The translations under genes were made by a program, and so were the position numbers. DNA of 64,000 bases. It comes from Trichococcus ilyis (lineage in GTDB: Bacteria; Bacillota; Bacilli; Lactobacillales; Aerococcaceae). Below the pieces are notes generated by a model. That model did no database searches. It saw only the letters and a list, made by a program, of their open reading frames with translations, and had not been told where the DNA came from. The DNA lies in NCBI RefSeq assembly GCF_900109135.1, contig NZ_FNYT01000008.1, positions 39,705 through 103,704 on the forward strand, in the 5' to 3' direction. Of this stretch, positions 50,117-60,116 are shown one piece after another (the stretch's first letter is position 1; each line of letters starts with the position of its first letter).

Positions 50117-51871
50117 TTAGGCGATCTGCTTCAAGTTGGCAACGACGCTTTCGTATTTAGGTGTCGTGATCAGGCTGTCGACTGACAGATGGACGGCTGC
50201 AGGAACTTTTTGCTGGGCCGCTTGCGTCAGACTGTTTTTGCTGATCACCAACGTTTGTGGCGACGCTTGCAGTTCATTGATGTGCATTTTTCTTAAAGGG
50301 ATTTCCAATGCTTCCCTTTCCAAAATCCGTTCCACTACTTTTTGGCCCATCGTGGCGGAGCCTTTGCGGTCATCGTGGACCAGCACGATTTCGTTGATGT
50401 TCGCCAAATCAAAGTCAAGGACTGGCGCCGGCGTTGCAGCGGCTGTTTCTTTTGGCGCGGTGCCGGACAAAGTTGCCACGATTTCATCGTATTTCGGCGA
50501 GTTCAGGAAGTTCTCGATCGCCACAAACGTTGCATTCGGTGCTTTTTGTTGGGCTCTTACTTTCAGTTCTTCCTGGGTGACGATCAGTGTATTCGCCGCA
50601 TCCGTCAGATTGTTGATTGCACGGTTCGTTACGTCCTGCGGCAAACCGGCTGCAGTGATTTTTTTGCGCAGGATCGAGGCGCCCATTGCGCTGGATCCCA
50701 TCCCTGCATCGCAAGCAAAGATGATGTGCTGGATGCCGGCCATGTTCGTGCTCGTCAAGCTTGATTGTCCCGCCAAACCTTTTGCGCTTAATTTTGCTGC
50801 TTGGGTCGCTTTGACGCTTTCTTCAAAAGTATCGACTGCTTCTTTGGAGTCGGCTTTCAGGATGACTGCCGCTACCGCAAAGGATGCTGCCGCACCGGCG
50901 ATGACTCCCAAAATGACAGGCAAGTACGAACCCATCGGTGTCATGGCCAAAATTGCGATGATCGAACCTGGTGAAGCCGGAGCCCGTAAACCTGCACCTA
51001 ACAGTTGGAACACAAAGCTTCCGGAAACGCCGCCTGCGATGACCGCCAGGAATAACAGCGGTTTCATCATGACGTACGGGAAATAGATTTCGTGGATCCC
51101 GCCAAGGAAGTGGATGATCATTGCGCCAGGCGCTGTCGATTTTGCTGAACCTTTACCGAACAACGTGAATGCCAGCAGGATGCCTAATCCTGGTCCAGGA
51201 TTTGCTTCCAGCAAGAAGAGGATCGAACGTCCAGTTGCGGTGACTTGTTCCGTTCCTAACGGTGTCAGGATACCGTGGTTGATCGCATTGTTCAGGAACA
51301 GGATTTTTGCCGGTTCGATGAAGATGTTTGTCAACGGAATCAATTGTGCGTTCAGGATTGTTTCAACGCCGGCTGCCATCGCTTTTGTCAAACTGTCCAC
51401 TACCGGGCCGATCGCCTGGAAGCCTACAAGCGCCAAAGCGAAGCCGATCAAGCCTGCCGAGAAGTTGTTGACCAGCATTTCGAATCCGGTCTTGATTTTG
51501 TTCTGGAACAGACCGTCGAATTTCTTGATCACGAAACCGCCCAACGGCCCCATGATCATGGCACCCAAGATCATCGGGATCTCTGTCCCCACGATCACAC
51601 CCATCGTTGCGATGGCACCGACTACTGCACCGCGGTCGCCTGCGATCACTTTCCCGCCTGTATAGCCGACCAACAAGGGAATCAAATACACGAGCATCGG
51701 GCCGACCATCGAAGCGAAGGCCTCATTCGGCAAATAACCATCTGGGATAAATAACGCGGTCAGTACTCCCCAAGCGATGAGTGCCCCTATATTCGGCATC
51801 ACCATGCTTGAAAGCGTACTGCCTAACTTTTGAACCTTTGCCTTCAGCGAGGCTTGTTGTGTCTGTTCCAT
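50117..51871 (-). CDS. mtlA: Mannitol PTS EIICB with a second, Cys-less EIIB domain
   Basis: 584 aa. Residues 1-340 are the EIIC channel ([34 protein letters not shown]). An EIIB domain follows (about 375-465) with the phospho-Cys in [16 protein letters not shown] Pro/Ala linker then leads to a second EIIB-like copy (about 490-584) in which the corresponding loop reads [12 protein letters not shown], with no cysteine. The usual EIICB ends after the first copy. Imports and phosphorylates mannitol. Confidence 0.95.
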   Translation of the reverse strand: MEQTQQASLKAKVQKLGSTLSSMVMPNIGALIAWGVLTALFIPDGYLPNEAFASMVGPMLVYLIPLLVGYTGGKVIAGDRGAVVGAIATMGVIVGTEIPMILGAMIMGPLGGFVIKKFDGLFQNKIKTGFEMLVNNFSAGLIGFALALVGFQAIGPVVDSLTKAMAAGVETILNAQLIPLTNIFIEPAKILFLNNAINHGILTPLGTEQVTATGRSILFLLEANPGPGLGILLAFTLFGKGSAKSTAPGAMIIHFLGGIHEIYFPYVMMKPLLFLAVIAGGVSGSFVFQLLGAGLRAPASPGSIIAILAMTPMGSYLPVILGVIAGAAASFAVAAVILKADSKEAVDTFEESVKATQAAKLSAKGLAGQSSLTSTNMAGIQHIIFACDAGMGSSAMGASILRKKITAAGLPQDVTNRAINNLTDAANTLIVTQEELKVRAQQKAPNATFVAIENFLNSPKYDEIVATLSGTAPKETAAATPAPVLDFDLANINEIVLVHDDRKGSATMGQKVVERILEREALEIPLRKMHINELQASPQTLVISKNSLTQAAQQKVPAAVHLSVDSLITTPKYESVVANLKQIA

Positions 51872-51916
51872 TTTTTGTTTCTCCCTTCAGACTGTTTCTT
51901 TTGATGTCTTTATTGT

Positions 51917-51930
51917 ATGCGCTTCCGCAT
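51917..51930. promoter_or_regulatory. Inverted repeat in the mtlA promoter
   Basis: ATGCG-CTTC-CGCAT palindrome just upstream of a minus-strand TACAAT -10 element (51912-51917). Shares the ATGCG half site with the repeat before the second mannitol operon. The overlapping GCGGAAGCGCATACA is a 13/15 cre match, so CcpA is an alternative binder. Confidence 0.5.
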
Positions 51931-52023
51931 CCGGTTTATAGTCGTGCTTTGGCACGTTTATTTGTGCCAGGACTTGATCGGCGAATTCGGCGCGCCGGTG
52001 CCGGTGCCAGGATCCGCACTGTT

Positions 52024-52090
52024 TTTCTCCGGCGAACGGAGGCTTCGCCGGAGTTCAGGATGCATTCCTTCGCGCTCCTCCGGCCGGCAA
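52024..52090. repeat. Hairpin array, family A, 1.5 units
   Basis: CTCCGG arms at 52027 and 52078 (51-bp step), one full hairpin closed by CGGAG at 52049. It lies between the mtlA promoter and the terminator of the upstream operon. Confidence 0.7.
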
Positions 52091-52100
52091 CTTGCGGGCG

Positions 52101-52145
52101 TAAAAAAAAAGCAAGTGCCGCCTCGTTTTGAGACGGCACTTGCCT
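52101..52145 (-). terminator. Terminator of the second mannitol operon
   Basis: Minus-strand GCAAGTGCCGTCTC pairs with GAGGCGGCACTTGC, then nine T. Confidence 0.92.
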
Positions 52146-52164
52146 TTGTTTGGATTTGGTTGCA

Positions 52165-52602
52165 CTAACTGTTTTGGAGAATGTCCTGGATTGCTTGCAG
52201 ATCTTTGGCATCGCTCAACGCCATCACGTTTTCGATGTCCGAACAGAAAAAAGCGATGTCCTGCAGAGCTTCCAGTTGTCTTTCCTTGAGGGCCACCACA
52301 AAAAGCACCGTGGCGATCTGCGGGTCCAGGTCATTGCCGAAGTTGACGCCGTCGGGCACTTGGATCAGACAGATGCCCTCTTCTTCAATATGCACCTGCC
52401 CCTCGCTGTCGCCGTGGGGCAGAGCGACAAAATTGCCGACGTAGACACTGACTTTCCGGTGGCGCGCCAGCATCGATTGGATATACGGCGGGGAAACCAG
52501 GCCTTGCGCAACAAGGAATTCCCCGGCGGCGATGATCGCTTCCTCAGCAGTATTGTAGGTCTGGTCCAACAGAATATGCTCCTTTTTGATTGCAATCATC
52601 AT
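52165..52602 (-). CDS. Mannitol-family PTS EIIA, second copy
   Basis: 145 aa, phospho-His in NFVALPHGDS, clearly homologous to the mtlF product but divergent in sequence. It lies 14 bp after mtlR in an operon with the second EIICB. Start among two adjacent ATG codons. It may serve that permease or also phosphorylate MtlR. Confidence 0.92.
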   Translation of the reverse strand: MMIAIKKEHILLDQTYNTAEEAIIAAGEFLVAQGLVSPPYIQSMLARHRKVSVYVGNFVALPHGDSEGQVHIEEEGICLIQVPDGVNFGNDLDPQIATVLFVVALKERQLEALQDIAFFCSDIENVMALSDAKDLQAIQDILQNS

Positions 52603-52616
52603 GATCCCTCATTTCT

Positions 52617-54650
52617 TCATTTTTTTACTTCTTCGATCAAAAGGGCGGACAGCAACTGATAGATGATCGCTTCATTGCCGGAATTGAAGATTTCCATGCC
52701 CAAATCATTCATGATGATCGCTCCGCTGATTTTCCCGAGCATCTTGGCGACATTCTCTTCGATCGGATCAGGCGCCAGCATGACCAACATCCGCGTCAAG
52801 GTCATCGGCTCCTTATCCATACCGACTATTTCCAAAGGCGTGTGCAGATCGAAGACACAAAAACAGGGCTGCCGGACCGCAGCATGGGAAGCATGGAACA
52901 AGGCAAAATGGGTATTGGGGATCCCGATCGGAGCTTGCTGGTACCGGCTCATCAATTTATTCTGGACTTTTGCAGGATCCGCGATGATATCTGCCGAAAT
53001 GCTCTGCACCGCCAAAGCGACCGTTTCGGAGATGTTGGCGCTGTTTTCCAACGGTTTGACGAAGAAATACCGCAACAGTTGATTGATTTCATCAATGAAC
53101 GTCATGACTTCCTGATAATCGTCATTTTCGGGCAAGCTCGGCTTTGGAGCGGATGGGACATGTCGCTTTGTATGATCGATTGCGCGGAACGCTTCTTTGA
53201 GCTGCTTGATCTCGTCCTCCAACAGCAGCGGAGAAACCAACAGGTACTTGCCACTGTATCCCGGCAACAATGAAGTCGAGATGGTCAAATCGAATTTCTC
53301 TTCCAGATTCAGTTTTCCCAAATCGGCGATGCGGAAAAAGACGATCTCATTGATGAACGGAAAATGTTTCCGCAAGCGCATTTCCAGCATCCGCGTCGAG
53401 GCCAGACCGCTCGGGGAAATGCCGGCGATATCCACTGCAATGACTTTCGGGCTGCGTTCCAGCGAATTGGCGAAGTGCAGCACCATGTAGGCAACCTCTT
53501 CTTCGGAAAATTCTTGCTGCGGGAAAACTTTCGGCAAGGCGTTGCGGATCGCACCGGCAACCTCCGAATACTGGTCCATGATCCGTTCCAGGATCGGATT
53601 ATTGAGGCTGCCTTGATTCAGGATGGCGCGGCTCAAAGCTGCGGACAGATGCGTCAAAAGCATTTTGTAAAGATTGGGATCCTCAAAGAAATTGACTTCA
53701 GTATCACGGCTGACGATTTCGATCAGTTGCTTCACTTGATAGGCCAAACGCGTGTCAAAGCTTTCATTAAAAAAATCACTGTCCAACGAATTGGAAAAAT
53801 CGCCCAACAGGTTCGCGAAGAAGACGACTTCGCTGACCGCATACAGTTGCTTCGTGCGCGCCGCGATTTTGGCGAAAATCTGCTTCGCCAAATCCAGAAG
53901 CTCTTTGTTGATCTGGCCGGCGTAGGAATCTTCCATCAGCTGGCAGTCCCGCGGAACGCGATCCATGGAAAGGGTCAGCATCAGAATCAAAAATTCCAAT
54001 TTCCGGTCGCTCAACTCGGGAAAGCGTGGCTCTACTATGTCGCGCACCAGTTCCTGCGCAAAAAGCAGATGCTCCTGATCGACGAACTGCAGGAAGAAGC
54101 TTTCCTTGTCCTTCAGTTCCGAAAAATGGAAAAAGTGATATTCGTTGATTTCTATTCCTAAAATATTTGCCAACAGGAGCCTGCGGTGCTTTTCGTTGCC
54201 GGCAAGCGCATAGCCGCGGTTTCTTGTGATCGTCAGCGGCAAGTGCGCCAAGCGTGTTTCCAACTGTTTGATGTCGGCAAAGAATGTCGTGTTGCTGATC
54301 AGATATTCATCCAGAAAAGTCTGCATGCTGATCGGTTCCTCACTGTTCAACAGCTGCAGCAAAATGGCATGCTGCCGCTCCAGTGCGGATAATTCGGAAG
54401 GTTCCTCCTCAGAGACGATGGAGAGTATTTCCGCCTTGGCCGCATCTCCGGCAACCAGCTGGAAGCGGCCCCTGCCGGCTTTCTCCAGTTTGGCGCCGAT
54501 GGATTCCAAAGAAAGCTCCAGGTTTGCCAATTCGCGGTAAACGGTGCGCTTACTGATTTTCAGCAGGCTCATCAAACGTTCGACGGTTACGGGCGATCCG
54601 CTCTGATGCAATTCTTTCAAAATGATGGTTTCTCTAGGCGTCAGAAACAT
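52617..54650 (-). CDS. mtlR: Mannitol operon activator, BglG/MtlR family with PRDs
   Basis: 677 aa: N-terminal HTH domains (about 1-110), two PTS-regulation domains (about 180-400), an EIIB(Gat)-like domain (about 405-500) and a C-terminal EIIA(Mtl)-like domain whose His is in IPNTHFALFHAS. The EIIB-like segment begins VIAVDIAGISPSGLASTRML, and I see no Cys at the site phosphorylated in Bacillus MtlR. It overlaps the EIICB gene by 17 bp. It should activate both mannitol operons. Confidence 0.9.
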   Translation of the reverse strand: MFLTPRETIILKELHQSGSPVTVERLMSLLKISKRTVYRELANLELSLESIGAKLEKAGRGRFQLVAGDAAKAEILSIVSEEEPSELSALERQHAILLQLLNSEEPISMQTFLDEYLISNTTFFADIKQLETRLAHLPLTITRNRGYALAGNEKHRRLLLANILGIEINEYHFFHFSELKDKESFFLQFVDQEHLLFAQELVRDIVEPRFPELSDRKLEFLILMLTLSMDRVPRDCQLMEDSYAGQINKELLDLAKQIFAKIAARTKQLYAVSEVVFFANLLGDFSNSLDSDFFNESFDTRLAYQVKQLIEIVSRDTEVNFFEDPNLYKMLLTHLSAALSRAILNQGSLNNPILERIMDQYSEVAGAIRNALPKVFPQQEFSEEEVAYMVLHFANSLERSPKVIAVDIAGISPSGLASTRMLEMRLRKHFPFINEIVFFRIADLGKLNLEEKFDLTISTSLLPGYSGKYLLVSPLLLEDEIKQLKEAFRAIDHTKRHVPSAPKPSLPENDDYQEVMTFIDEINQLLRYFFVKPLENSANISETVALAVQSISADIIADPAKVQNKLMSRYQQAPIGIPNTHFALFHASHAAVRQPCFCVFDLHTPLEIVGMDKEPMTLTRMLVMLAPDPIEENVAKMLGKISGAIIMNDLGMEIFNSGNEAIIYQLLSALLIEEVKK

Positions 54651-56325
54651 CCGACAAGTCCCCCCTCAATAATTTTTCGTATTTCTTCGTTGCGATAAGA
54701 TGTTCGACGATCATAACCGGAGCTTTTGGCAACATGTGTCCGGAAGCAAAAACTTCGGAGACGATGTACAGATTGCTTTGATCCCCTTCCAATCCTTCCA
54801 AGGGTTGCTTTTCAACGTCAATCCGGACAGCATGCTTTTCAGCCAAATTGCGGAATGCCTGGACTGCCATCGTTTGTGAACCCCTGACGCCGTCCGCATA
54901 CAGAAAGACGATCTTTTGATAAGGCAGTTTATCCTCCGGCTGTTCCGTAGCGGCAGGCTGCTCTTGCCCATCCGTCAGCAGCCTCACAACTTTCGCATAC
55001 TCCTCCTGATCCAAAAAATTTCCGATGGTGACCAGTTGGGCGTGAGGGGCTTGGATTTCCGCCAAATGCTTCAGTTCGTTTTGGGTGATCAGCAACAGAT
55101 GCGGGTCATCCTGCACGCGATAAATTGACGTGTAGTCCACCGGAATCGAAAGACCGCTCTCTTTCAGTTGTTGGCGCATCAGGCTCGCCCCCATCGCACT
55201 TGAACCCATGCCCGCATCGCAGGCGAACAAAATCTTCTGAATTTCCGTCACTTTCGTCACCTTTTCTGAAATTTCTTTGTGGGCGTGATCTTTCTTGAGC
55301 ACAATGCCCGCTAGCGAAAAACTGATCAGTGTGCTCACCGCGATGCCGCTGGCAACTCCCAGCAGCATCTCATGCGGCGTGTTGGCCAAAATCACCACGA
55401 GCGAACCCGGGGATGCCGGAACTTTCAAGCCCACTTGGAACAATTCAAAAACCAAAGTGCCGCTCATCCCGCCGAAAATGACCGCCGCGAACAATCTCGG
55501 GTTCAGCAGGACAAACGGGAAGTAGATCTCATGGATCCCGCCAAACAGGTGGATCATGAAGGCCCCACTGGCTGTGGCCTTCAGATCCTTCCGGCTGAAC
55601 AGAATGAAAGCCAACAGGATCCCCAGTCCCGGACCGGGGTTCGTTTCGAGCAGGAACAGCAGCGATGTCCCGGCATCCTCAGCCTGTTCGATGCCCAGCG
55701 GCGTCAAGATGCCGTGGTTGAGCGTATTGTTCAGGAACAACACTTTCAGCGGTTCAATAAAAACATTCGTCAACAGCAGCAGATTGCGCTGGATCAGCCA
55801 TCCGACAAACAGGCTGATCTGTTTCGTGACACCCGCAATAAACGGACCGATAAAGAGCAAGCTTAAATAGCCGAACAGCATGCCAAAGGTTCCCGCCGAA
55901 AAATTGCAGACCAGCATTTCATAGCCTGGCCTGACTCTCGGCAAAACATATTTGTCGAAAAGAAACACATTCCAGCCTATCAAAGGGCCTATCACCATGG
56001 CCCCCAATATTTGCGGGTCCCCCGAATCCACAAGCATTCCGATCACCGCAATGGCCGCCACGACCCCAGCCCTCTTCTGGATCATCCGGCCGCCGGTGTA
56101 GGCGATCAGCATCGGAAGAAGGAAGCGGATCATGAGCTGATCCATTTCAATAAAGGACTGCTGGAGAGGCCCTTGAATGTATTGGATCAGCGTCGTAATG
56201 ATTCCCCAAGTGATGAAGACACTCACATTCGGCATGATCATGCCGCTGAGATAATGACCCACCCGCCTTATTTTCGGCAACTCAAACAGTTCTTCTTTTG
56301 CAGAGGTTTGTTCCCTTTTCCCCAT
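54634..56325 (-). CDS. Mannitol-family PTS EIICB, second copy, also with a Cys-less EIIB repeat
   Basis: 563 aa, homologous to MtlA along its length: EIIC (1-340), EIIB with [15 protein letters not shown] (about 365-455), linker, then a degenerate EIIB copy reading FLYADGVRGSQTMAV (about 475-555). First gene of the operon with mtlR and the second EIIA. GGAGGG ribosome site. Mannitol or a related polyol is the likely substrate; duplication suggests different affinity or specificity. Confidence 0.93.
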   Translation of the reverse strand: MGKREQTSAKEELFELPKIRRVGHYLSGMIMPNVSVFITWGIITTLIQYIQGPLQQSFIEMDQLMIRFLLPMLIAYTGGRMIQKRAGVVAAIAVIGMLVDSGDPQILGAMVIGPLIGWNVFLFDKYVLPRVRPGYEMLVCNFSAGTFGMLFGYLSLLFIGPFIAGVTKQISLFVGWLIQRNLLLLTNVFIEPLKVLFLNNTLNHGILTPLGIEQAEDAGTSLLFLLETNPGPGLGILLAFILFSRKDLKATASGAFMIHLFGGIHEIYFPFVLLNPRLFAAVIFGGMSGTLVFELFQVGLKVPASPGSLVVILANTPHEMLLGVASGIAVSTLISFSLAGIVLKKDHAHKEISEKVTKVTEIQKILFACDAGMGSSAMGASLMRQQLKESGLSIPVDYTSIYRVQDDPHLLLITQNELKHLAEIQAPHAQLVTIGNFLDQEEYAKVVRLLTDGQEQPAATEQPEDKLPYQKIVFLYADGVRGSQTMAVQAFRNLAEKHAVRIDVEKQPLEGLEGDQSNLYIVSEVFASGHMLPKAPVMIVEHLIATKKYEKLLRGDLSDVSDA

Positions 56326-56406
56326 GATCAGCCCTCCTTCCCCAGTCCATCCCGACAGGCCGGACCCTTTTGGTTCCGCTTACACTCCGGGTGATGCTTC
56401 TAACTC

Positions 56407-56443
56407 ATTATACATATAATCATGCGGTTGTATATATCCGCAT
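56407..56443 (-). promoter_or_regulatory. Promoter and inverted repeat of the second mannitol operon
   Basis: TATAAT -10 (56407-56412 on the minus strand) with no good -35; instead the inverted repeat ATGCGG-N10-CCGCAT (56422-56443) covers the -35 region, as expected for an activator such as MtlR. Confidence 0.55.
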
Positions 56444-56469
56444 GCCTTATCTGAGCGGATGGCTGACAA

Positions 56470-56508
56470 CAAAAAGCCGTGGAACACCTGACAGCGGTGT
56501 TCCACGGC
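56470..56508 (-). terminator. Terminator of the cdaA-cdaR-glmM operon
   Basis: GCCGTGGAACACC pairs with GGTGTTCCACGGC around 7 nt, then five T on the minus strand. Confidence 0.93.
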
Positions 56509-56535
56509 AACGGATCTATTTAAATGCTCTCAATC

Positions 56536-57888
56536 TTAGATGCCGATTTCCGCTTTTACGACATCGACGATGCGCATAACGTACTCATGGCATTTTTCAT
56601 CCGTTTCGGCTTCAGCCATGACGCGCAGCAACGGTTCGGTTCCGCTCGGACGCACCAAAATGCGGCCTTTGCCGGCCATTTCGGCTTCGACTTCTTCGAT
56701 GACAGCTTTCACAGCCGGGATGTCCATTACGCCTTCTTTATCGGAAACGCGTACGTTCACCAATTCTTGCGGGTAAATGGTCACTTCATCAGCCAATTCG
56801 GAAAGTTTTTTGCCGGTCTGTTTCATGACGTTCAGCAGTTGGATCCCGGTCAAAAGGCCGTCCCCGGTCGTGTTCATGTCAAGGAAGACAACGTGTCCGG
56901 ATTGTTCTCCGCCCAAATTGTAACCATTCTTGCGCATTTCTTCCACGACATAACGGTCGCCGACTTGCGTCTTCAAGGCAGTCATGCCTTCAGCTTCCAC
57001 GGCTAAATGGAAACCCAAGTTGCTCATGACAGTGGAGACGATCGTGTTCTGGTTCAGTTTGTTGCGGTCCTTCAAATATTTTCCGCAGATGAACATGATC
57101 CGGTCGCCGTCGATGATGCGCCCATTCTCATCCACTGCGATACAACGGTCGGCGTCGCCATCGAATGCCAAGCCGACATCCGCTTTTTTCTCGACGACAA
57201 ATTTGCCCAGGACATCCGGATGTGTGGACCCGACGCCTTTGTTGATGTTGATGCCGTCCGGATTTGCACCCATTGTATAAAAGTCTGTTTCCAAGTCCGC
57301 GAATAAACGATTGACGACCGGTGAGGCTGCCCCGTTTGCCGCATCCAGACAGACTGTGATGCCGGAAAGGTCATCCGGGATGGTCGTCTGCAAGTATTGG
57401 GCATATTTCAGGACACCTTCCGGATATTCATCCACTGTGCCCAAACCGTCCGCGGATGGTCTTGGCAAGTCGTCGCCTTCTTGATCCAAATAGGCTTCGA
57501 TTTCGTATTCCTGTTCATCCGACAGCTTGAATCCGTCCGCCCCGAAGAATTTGATGCCGTTGTCCCCGGCCGGATTGTGTGACGCCGAAATCATGACGCC
57601 GGCCACAGCGCCTTGGATGCGTGTCAGATAGGCAACGCCGGGTGTCGGGATGACGCCCAATTGCAGCACTTCGATGCCGACCGACAACAAACCGGAAACC
57701 AGCGCATACTCCAACAATTGACCTGAAATTCTTGTATCACGAGCAACCAAAACAAGCGGATGCGCGATATCTTTAGCATGCTGTCTTAAGACATATCCTC
57801 CAAAACGGCCTAGTTTGAAAGCTAATTCCGGCGTCAATTCGCTATTAGCAACGCCTCTGACACCGTCTGTTCCAAAATATTTACCCAT
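56536..57888 (-). CDS. glmM: Phosphoglucosamine mutase
   Basis: 450 aa; converts GlcN-6-P to GlcN-1-P for UDP-GlcNAc. Active Ser in MISASHNP near 101, metal loop DGDADR near 240, sugar loop GGEQSGHV near 325, phosphate loop RPSGTEP near 410. Third gene after cdaA and cdaR, an arrangement conserved in Firmicutes in which GlmM also inhibits CdaA. Confidence 0.97.
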   Translation of the reverse strand: MGKYFGTDGVRGVANSELTPELAFKLGRFGGYVLRQHAKDIAHPLVLVARDTRISGQLLEYALVSGLLSVGIEVLQLGVIPTPGVAYLTRIQGAVAGVMISASHNPAGDNGIKFFGADGFKLSDEQEYEIEAYLDQEGDDLPRPSADGLGTVDEYPEGVLKYAQYLQTTIPDDLSGITVCLDAANGAASPVVNRLFADLETDFYTMGANPDGININKGVGSTHPDVLGKFVVEKKADVGLAFDGDADRCIAVDENGRIIDGDRIMFICGKYLKDRNKLNQNTIVSTVMSNLGFHLAVEAEGMTALKTQVGDRYVVEEMRKNGYNLGGEQSGHVVFLDMNTTGDGLLTGIQLLNVMKQTGKKLSELADEVTIYPQELVNVRVSDKEGVMDIPAVKAVIEEVEAEMAGKGRILVRPSGTEPLLRVMAEAETDEKCHEYVMRIVDVVKAEIGI

Positions 57889-57945
57889 TACCTGTAATCT
57901 CCTTTAGATTTTTCATTTATTTTCTTTTCATGGATTGGTTTATTT

Positions 57946-59055
57946 TTATGAACTGCTCTCCGATTGACCCGTCCCGCTGCCCGCACTGTCCGGGATCGAA
58001 GAAGCGATTGCGCTGCTTGCTTCGTCTGAAGAAGAGGATGCGCCTTCATCAGCGGTTTCCTCCGAATCGGTTGCGGCCGCGGAAGCATCCGAGACGCGGA
58101 TGTTCACCTTGATTGTGGTCGGCGTGGCCGTCAAAGCATCATTCGGGACCGGAATCGTGAGTGTTTGGGTCGTGTTGCTCTCCACCCCGGTGACACTCAC
58201 CGGCAGGATCACTTCCTCGATTCCAGCCAGCACCGACTTATCACCCGTCAAGGTCACACTGGCTTTCCCGTCCACTTCGATCGTATAGATTTTGCCCTCA
58301 AGCGGAACGCCGATTTGCTGGATGACCAACGGCACTTCTTTTCCATACAGAGAAATCGGGATCCTGACGGAAATTTCCTGGGGATCGACGGAAACATTCA
58401 GCTTGTTCCCACCCGAGTCCACTACTTGTACTACAGTATTCATATTCACAGTATTTGTCAAGCCATTTTCAGCCGCAACCGTCACGTAAACACTGTCCAC
58501 ACGCTTGATGGTCGAAGCCGGCCCGGTCAGCGTTACCGTATCCGCGCTCAGCTCCGGAACGCCTGCCTGATATTGCGGATCGACCAACGATTCATCGAAG
58601 CGGACTTCGACCGGGCTCTCGATGGCAACCCGTTCCTCGACGACGACATTCACGCGCGACGGCGTTATCGCATAATCGATTTCATTCGACAGATTCTCAG
58701 CGGTCAATTGGATCGTATGGTTGCCTGGCCCCAGTTCGTCCAGGTCTTCTGTGACGATCCGGTAATCGGCAGCGGAAATCGTCTGCACGAGCACACTCTC
58801 CGGCCCGGTCAGGGTCAACACAACCGTTTCCGGCAATCCTGAAATGAAATACTTGTCCGTGTCGATGTTCACTTGGATCGGCACATTTGAGATGGTTTCG
58901 CGCTTGCTGGTGCTGATGGAACTGTTGCTCGTGCTTGTGGACCAGCCGTAATTTTCTGAATAGACATAGGCGAACAACAATAAGGAAATCAAGAAAGAAA
59001 GGCCACGCACGACCCATTTGTTCTCCAGGAACTTATCATCTTGTTGCTTCTTCAT
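57946..59055 (-). CDS. cdaR: CdaA regulatory protein, YbbR domains
   Basis: 369 aa: one N-terminal membrane helix (WVVRGLSFLISLLLFAYVYSE) and extracytoplasmic YbbR repeats (about 40-320), then a Ser/Glu-rich low-complexity tail. Start overlaps cdaA by ATGA. Modulates c-di-AMP synthesis from outside the membrane. Confidence 0.93.
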   Translation of the reverse strand: MKKQQDDKFLENKWVVRGLSFLISLLLFAYVYSENYGWSTSTSNSSISTSKRETISNVPIQVNIDTDKYFISGLPETVVLTLTGPESVLVQTISAADYRIVTEDLDELGPGNHTIQLTAENLSNEIDYAITPSRVNVVVEERVAIESPVEVRFDESLVDPQYQAGVPELSADTVTLTGPASTIKRVDSVYVTVAAENGLTNTVNMNTVVQVVDSGGNKLNVSVDPQEISVRIPISLYGKEVPLVIQQIGVPLEGKIYTIEVDGKASVTLTGDKSVLAGIEEVILPVSVTGVESNTTQTLTIPVPNDALTATPTTIKVNIRVSDASAAATDSEETADEGASSSSDEASSAIASSIPDSAGSGTGQSESSS

Positions 59056-59894
59056 TCAGAACCACCCCACTTCGTATTGTCAAAGAAATCCTGAATGAAA
59101 TTGGTAGTCTTTTCTTCCTCTTCCTCCACAACCAGTTGATCCGTCAGATAGGCCACAAAATCATCACGGCTCATTTCCCGCAAGAGACTTGTCTTATGGG
59201 CAATGCTGACGCCCCCGGTCTCTTCCGATACGATGATCGTGATGGCGTCACTGACCTCGCAGAGGCCGATTGCGGCACGATGCCTTGTCCCCAATTCCTT
59301 CGGGATGAACGAACTTTCCGACAACGGCAGATAGCTGGCTGCCGTCGCAACTTTGTAATCCTGGATGATGACCGCTCCATCATGCAAAGGCGTATTCGGG
59401 ATGAAGATATTGATCAACAACTGATTGGTTACCTCTCCGCCGATTTTTATCCCTGTTGCTGCATACTCATCCAGCAGGTCTTGCTGTTCGATGGAAATCA
59501 AAGCGCCGATTTTTCGTTTCGCCATATATTGGACAGCTTTGTCCAACTCCATTACCAAATGCTCGCTTGTATTGACGGAGCGCTTGGTTTTTTTCCTGAA
59601 TCCCGTTTTTCCGAGGTGCTCCAATCCTTTTCTGATTTCCGGCTGAAATACGATGATGACTGCCACGACGCCCCATTGGATGACGCGGTTCATGATCCAG
59701 TCGATCGTCTGCAACTGCAGCGTGACCGCGGCCAACTTGATCAGCACGATGATGCCGATACCTTTCAGCAACTGAATGGATCGCGTACCTTTAAAAATCA
59801 TGATCAGCTTGTACACCAGATACCACACCAACAGGATATCCACTATATTAAAGGCATTGCTCCAAGTGATCACTTCTCCCCAATCGATTGACAC
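59052..59894 (-). CDS. cdaA: Diadenylate cyclase
   Basis: 280 aa: three N-terminal membrane helices (to about 85) and a DAC domain with DGA in PLHDGAVII and RHR in LGTRHRAAIG. Synthesises c-di-AMP from two ATP, controlling potassium and osmolyte homeostasis. First gene of the operon; upstream minus-strand TATAAT near 59930. Confidence 0.96.
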   Translation of the reverse strand: MSIDWGEVITWSNAFNIVDILLVWYLVYKLIMIFKGTRSIQLLKGIGIIVLIKLAAVTLQLQTIDWIMNRVIQWGVVAVIIVFQPEIRKGLEHLGKTGFRKKTKRSVNTSEHLVMELDKAVQYMAKRKIGALISIEQQDLLDEYAATGIKIGGEVTNQLLINIFIPNTPLHDGAVIIQDYKVATAASYLPLSESSFIPKELGTRHRAAIGLCEVSDAITIIVSEETGGVSIAHKTSLLREMSRDDFVAYLTDQLVVEEEEEKTTNFIQDFFDNTKWGGSE

Positions 59895-60116
59895 ATGCGC
59901 ACCTCCACGTTCAAAGTTATTATCGTCAATTATATCACAAATAATCTGACCCTACGGTATTGTTTCCTTGAGAAAACGCTTGATGCGCGTTACAATGGAA
60001 GAAGATGGGCAACCGATCCCAGTTGAAGCGTATCGTTTGCAAATCCGACTCACTTTGTTATGCTTAGTTTATAATAATTACAACAAGATGATTAATTTAA
60101 ATTAGGAGGAGTTCAA

